NCBI GenBank assembly: GCA_900466745.1 | Contig: UBNE01000007.1 | Span: 21,113 to 85,112, forward strand | Source of the DNA: Hyphomicrobiales bacterium | Lineage (GTDB): Bacteria; Pseudomonadota; Alphaproteobacteria; Rhizobiales; Beijerinckiaceae | Direction of reading: 5' to 3' | Length of the DNA stretch: 64,000 nt | Part shown: positions 61,401-64,000 of the stretch, one piece after another | How positions within the stretch are numbered: the stretch's first letter is position 1 | How the letters are laid out: each line of letters starts with the position of its first letter | The notes under the pieces: generated by a model | Database searches by the model: none | Seen by the model: only the letters and a program-made list of their open reading frames with translations | Told to the model about the DNA's origin: nothing | Made by a program: the position numbers and the translations under genes

Positions 61401-64000
61401 ATGTCTCTTTCCGTTGAAGCCGAACGGCCCTCTGCCGCTCCTCAGGCCGCCGCCGCGTCGCCGTCCCCGGCCGCGGCGAACGAGCCCGGCTATCAGGTCA
61501 TTCGCCGCAACGGTGCGGTCACGCCCTTCGACCCCGCCAAGATCGCGGTCGCGCTGACCAAGGCCTTCCTCGCCGTCGAGGGCTCGAGCGCCGCCGCCTC
61601 GCGCCGCATCCACGACGTCGTCGCCGAGCTGACCGAGCAGGTCGTCGCCGGGCTGACGCGCCGCGTCGCCACCGGGCGCACCTTCCATATCGAGGACGTG
61701 CAGGACCAGGTCGAGCTCGCCCTGATGCGCGGCGAGCACCACAAGGTCGCCCGCGCCTATGTGCTCTATCGCGAGGATCGGGCCCGCGAGCGGGCGAGGG
61801 CGCTGTCCGAGGCGAAGCCGGCCGCGGCCGCCGCCCCCTCGCTGCGGATGAAGCTCGCCGACGGCTCCTACGCGCCGCTCGACGCCGCCCGCCTCGACAA
61901 CGTCGTGCGCGAGGCCTGCGCCGGGCTCGACGGCGTTTCGGCCGATCCGGTCCTGGCCGAGGCCCGCCGCAACCTCTATGACGGCATCTCGCTCGACGAG
62001 CTGGCGCTGGCGCCGATCCTGGCCGCGCGCACCCTGATCGAGACCGAGCCGAATTATTCCAAGGTCTCGGCCCGGCTGCTGCTCGACAAGCTCCGCCGCG
62101 AGGCGCTGAGCTTCGTCCACGGCCAGCCCGAGCAGGCGACGCAGGCCGAGATGGCCGGGCGTTACGCCGATTACTTCCAGGCCTATCTGAAGACCGGCAT
62201 CGCCAACGAGCTGATCGACCCCGAGCTCGGCCGTTTCGACCTGGCCCGCATCGCCGCGGCGCTGAAGCCGGAGCGCGACCTGCAGTTCGACTATCTCGGC
62301 TTCCAGACCCTCTACGACCGCTACTTCCTGCATGTCCGCGGCAACCGCTTCGAGCTGCCGCAGGCCTTCTTCATGCGCGTCGCCATGGGCCTCGCCATCC
62401 GCGAGATCGACCGGGAGGCGCGGGCGATCGAGTTCTACGACCTGCTCTCCTCCTTCGACTTCATGGCCTCGACGCCGACGCTGTTCAATTCGGGCACGCT
62501 CAGGCCGCAGCTCTCCTCCTGCTTCCTGACGACGGTTTCCGATGACCTCGACGGCATCTTCAAGGCGATCAAGGACAACGCCCTGCTGGCCAAGTATTCC
62601 GGCGGCCTCGGCAACGACTGGACGCCGGTGCGCGGCCTCGGCGCCCATATCAAGGGCACGAACGGCGAGAGCCAGGGCGTGGTGCCCTTCCTGAAGGTCG
62701 CCAACGACACCGCCATCGCGGTCAACCAGGGCGGCAAGCGCAAGGGCGCGGTCTGCGCCTATCTCGAGACCTGGCATGTCGACATCGAGGAATTCCTCGA
62801 CCTGCGCAAGAACACCGGCGACGACCGCCGCCGCACCCACGACATGAACACCGCGAACTGGATCCCGGACCTGTTCATGCAGCGGGTCGAGGCCGGCGCC
62901 GACTGGACGCTGTTCTCCCCCGACGAGGTGTCGGAGCTGCACGACCTCTACGGCAAGCCGTTCAAGCAGGCCTACGAGGCCTATGAGGCCAAGGCCGAGC
63001 GCGGCGAGATCAAGGTCTTCAAGCGGATCAAGGCCGTCGATCTGTGGCGGCGCATGCTGACCATGCTGTTCGAGACCGGGCATCCCTGGATCACCTTCAA
63101 GGACGCCTGCAACCTGCGCTCGCCGCAGCAGCATGCCGGCGTGGTGCACTCCTCGAACCTCTGCACGGAGATCACGCTCAACACCTCGGCCGATGAGGTC
63201 GCGGTCTGCAATCTCGGCTCGGTCAACCTGGCCGCGCATGTCACGGCCGAGGGGCTGGACCAGGCGCGCCTGGCCCGCACCGTGACGACCGCGATGCGCA
63301 TGCTCGACAACGTCGTCGACATCAATTTCTACACGATCCCGGAGGCGCGCCGCTCGAATCTGCGCCACCGCCCGGTCGGGCTGGGCATCATGGGCTTCCA
63401 GGACGCCCTCCAGGTCCTGCGCATCCCGGCGGCGTCGGAGGAGGCGGTCGCCTTCGCCGATACCTCGATGGAGGCGATCAGCTTCCATGCGATCTCGGCC
63501 TCGGTCGACCTCGCCGCCGAGCGCGGCCGCTATCCGAGCTTCGAGGGCTCGCTCTGGTCGAAGGGCATCCTGCCGATCGACTCGCTCGAGATCCTCTCGG
63601 AAGCCCGCGACGGCGACGTCGATCTCGACCGCTCCTCGACGCTGGACTGGGAGAGCCTGCGGGCGCGGGTGACGAGCACCGGCATGCGCAACTCGAACAC
63701 GATGGCGATCGCGCCGACCGCGACGATCTCCAACATCGTCGGCGTCTCGCAGTCGATCGAGCCGTCCTACAGCCAGCTCTACGTCAAGGCGAACATGTCG
63801 GGCGACTTCACCGTGGTGAATGCCGGGCTGGTCCACGATCTGAAGGCGCGCGGGCTCTGGGACGAGGTGATGGTCTCGGACCTGAAATACTACGACGGCA
63901 AGGTCAGCCAGATCGACCGCGTCCCCGCCGATCTCAAGGCGCTCTATGCGACCTCCTTCGAGATCCCGACGGAGTGGCTGATCAAGGCGGCGGCGCGCCG
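61401..64000 (+). CDS. nrdA: Class Ia ribonucleotide reductase alpha subunit NrdA (3' end outside window)
   Basis: Open to the right edge, 866 codons visible. A ~35-residue Ala/Pro-rich lead precedes an N-terminal ATP-cone (about 30-125) that gives overall activity control. Catalytic features of the class Ia family are LFNSGTLRPQLSSCFLT with the first redox Cys, and NLCTEI with the radical-site Cys and Glu. SQSIEPSYSQLYVKANMSGD occurs near the visible end. The enzyme needs an iron-tyrosyl partner (NrdB), expected just right of the window. It is controlled by a cobalamin riboswitch. The ATG at 61401 is preferred over the in-frame ATG at 61395 on ribosome-site spacing. Confidence 0.93.
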   Translation, partial: MSLSVEAERPSAAPQAAAASPSPAAANEPGYQVIRRNGAVTPFDPAKIAVALTKAFLAVEGSSAAASRRIHDVVAELTEQVVAGLTRRVATGRTFHIEDVQDQVELALMRGEHHKVARAYVLYREDRARERARALSEAKPAAAAAPSLRMKLADGSYAPLDAARLDNVVREACAGLDGVSADPVLAEARRNLYDGISLDELALAPILAARTLIETEPNYSKVSARLLLDKLRREALSFVHGQPEQATQAEMAGRYADYFQAYLKTGIANELIDPELGRFDLARIAAALKPERDLQFDYLGFQTLYDRYFLHVRGNRFELPQAFFMRVAMGLAIREIDREARAIEFYDLLSSFDFMASTPTLFNSGTLRPQLSSCFLTTVSDDLDGIFKAIKDNALLAKYSGGLGNDWTPVRGLGAHIKGTNGESQGVVPFLKVANDTAIAVNQGGKRKGAVCAYLETWHVDIEEFLDLRKNTGDDRRRTHDMNTANWIPDLFMQRVEAGADWTLFSPDEVSELHDLYGKPFKQAYEAYEAKAERGEIKVFKRIKAVDLWRRMLTMLFETGHPWITFKDACNLRSPQQHAGVVHSSNLCTEITLNTSADEVAVCNLGSVNLAAHVTAEGLDQARLARTVTTAMRMLDNVVDINFYTIPEARRSNLRHRPVGLGIMGFQDALQVLRIPAASEEAVAFADTSMEAISFHAISASVDLAAERGRYPSFEGSLWSKGILPIDSLEILSEARDGDVDLDRSSTLDWESLRARVTSTGMRNSNTMAIAPTATISNIVGVSQSIEPSYSQLYVKANMSGDFTVVNAGLVHDLKARGLWDEVMVSDLKYYDGKVSQIDRVPADLKALYATSFEIPTEWLIKAAAR

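Noticed and set aside
61170..63836. 888-residue minus-strand open frame
   Set aside because: Antisense to nrdA and its riboswitch; the nrdA frame has clear catalytic motifs, the antisense one has none.

Overview
The window is high-GC (roughly two thirds G+C) chromosomal DNA of an alphaproteobacterium, most likely a member of the Hyphomicrobiales (Rhizobiales). The evidence is a popZ gene upstream of valS, a glnB-glnA pair divergent from nnr, an mmgR/alpha-r8 type small RNA, an ExoR-like Sel1 protein, a ParE of alphaproteobacterial type and Rhizobiales-like intergenic palindromes. A Bosea-like genus is possible but cannot be proven by reading. Coding density is high. I see no prophage, insertion sequence, CRISPR array or rRNA operon.

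Layout. 0-2.1 kb: exbB (cut by the left edge), exbD, tonB and a small lipoprotein. 2.2 kb: mmgR-type sRNA with its own promoter and terminator. 2.5-7.2 kb: M20D amidohydrolase, then copA-cueR behind a CueR-type promoter. 7.4-10.3 kb: modABC facing a Mop molybdopterin-binding protein across a ModE-like palindrome. 10.4-14.5 kb: trmO, a His-rich cupin, sseA, an AlaX-type editing protein, an SDR and a DUF465 protein. 14.8-15.2 kb: tRNA-Cys and tRNA-Asn. 15.4-24.1 kb: PCMT-like methyltransferase, tolC-family porin, popZ, a PNPOx stress protein, dps, valS and a YqaA membrane protein. 24.7-36.3 kb: ExoR-like Sel1 protein, phzF, ldh-yjbR, iscA-like, a GGDEF protein, a DEAD-box helicase, a hydrolase, a LysR regulator and parE. 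36.9-41.9 kb: a small surface-glycan cluster (flippase, two glycosyltransferases, and a beta-helix gene that appears frameshifted). 42-47.5 kb: glnBA, nnr, a PRC-barrel protein and four very small genes. 47.6-50.3 kb: metE behind a cobalamin riboswitch. 50.6-60.9 kb: isocitrate lyase and the methylcitrate genes prpDCB, each divergent from one of two paralogous ScfR/RamB-type regulators. 61-64 kb: a second cobalamin riboswitch ahead of class Ia nrdA, which runs off the right edge.

How genes work together. Two B12-independent enzymes (MetE and class Ia NrdA) are each preceded by a cobalamin riboswitch, and the two leaders share the same small hairpin over the ribosome binding site. metE also has a near-perfect palindrome next to its promoter that looks like an ArsR-family (SahR-type) operator. 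The glyoxylate shunt (aceA) and methylcitrate cycle (prpDCB plus a thioesterase) look like paired modules for acetyl-CoA and propionyl-CoA, each with its own ScfR-type regulator and similar TTTGCGAA-containing putative operators. Copper and molybdate loci carry recognisable cognate sites.

The strongest regulatory observations are the shared riboswitch platform, the double control of metE, and the paired ScfR modules. I found no clearly new multi-gene system. The less explained items are tandem HigA-N-like mini-proteins, the frameshifted beta-helix gene in the glycan cluster, and a nested palindrome after popZ.
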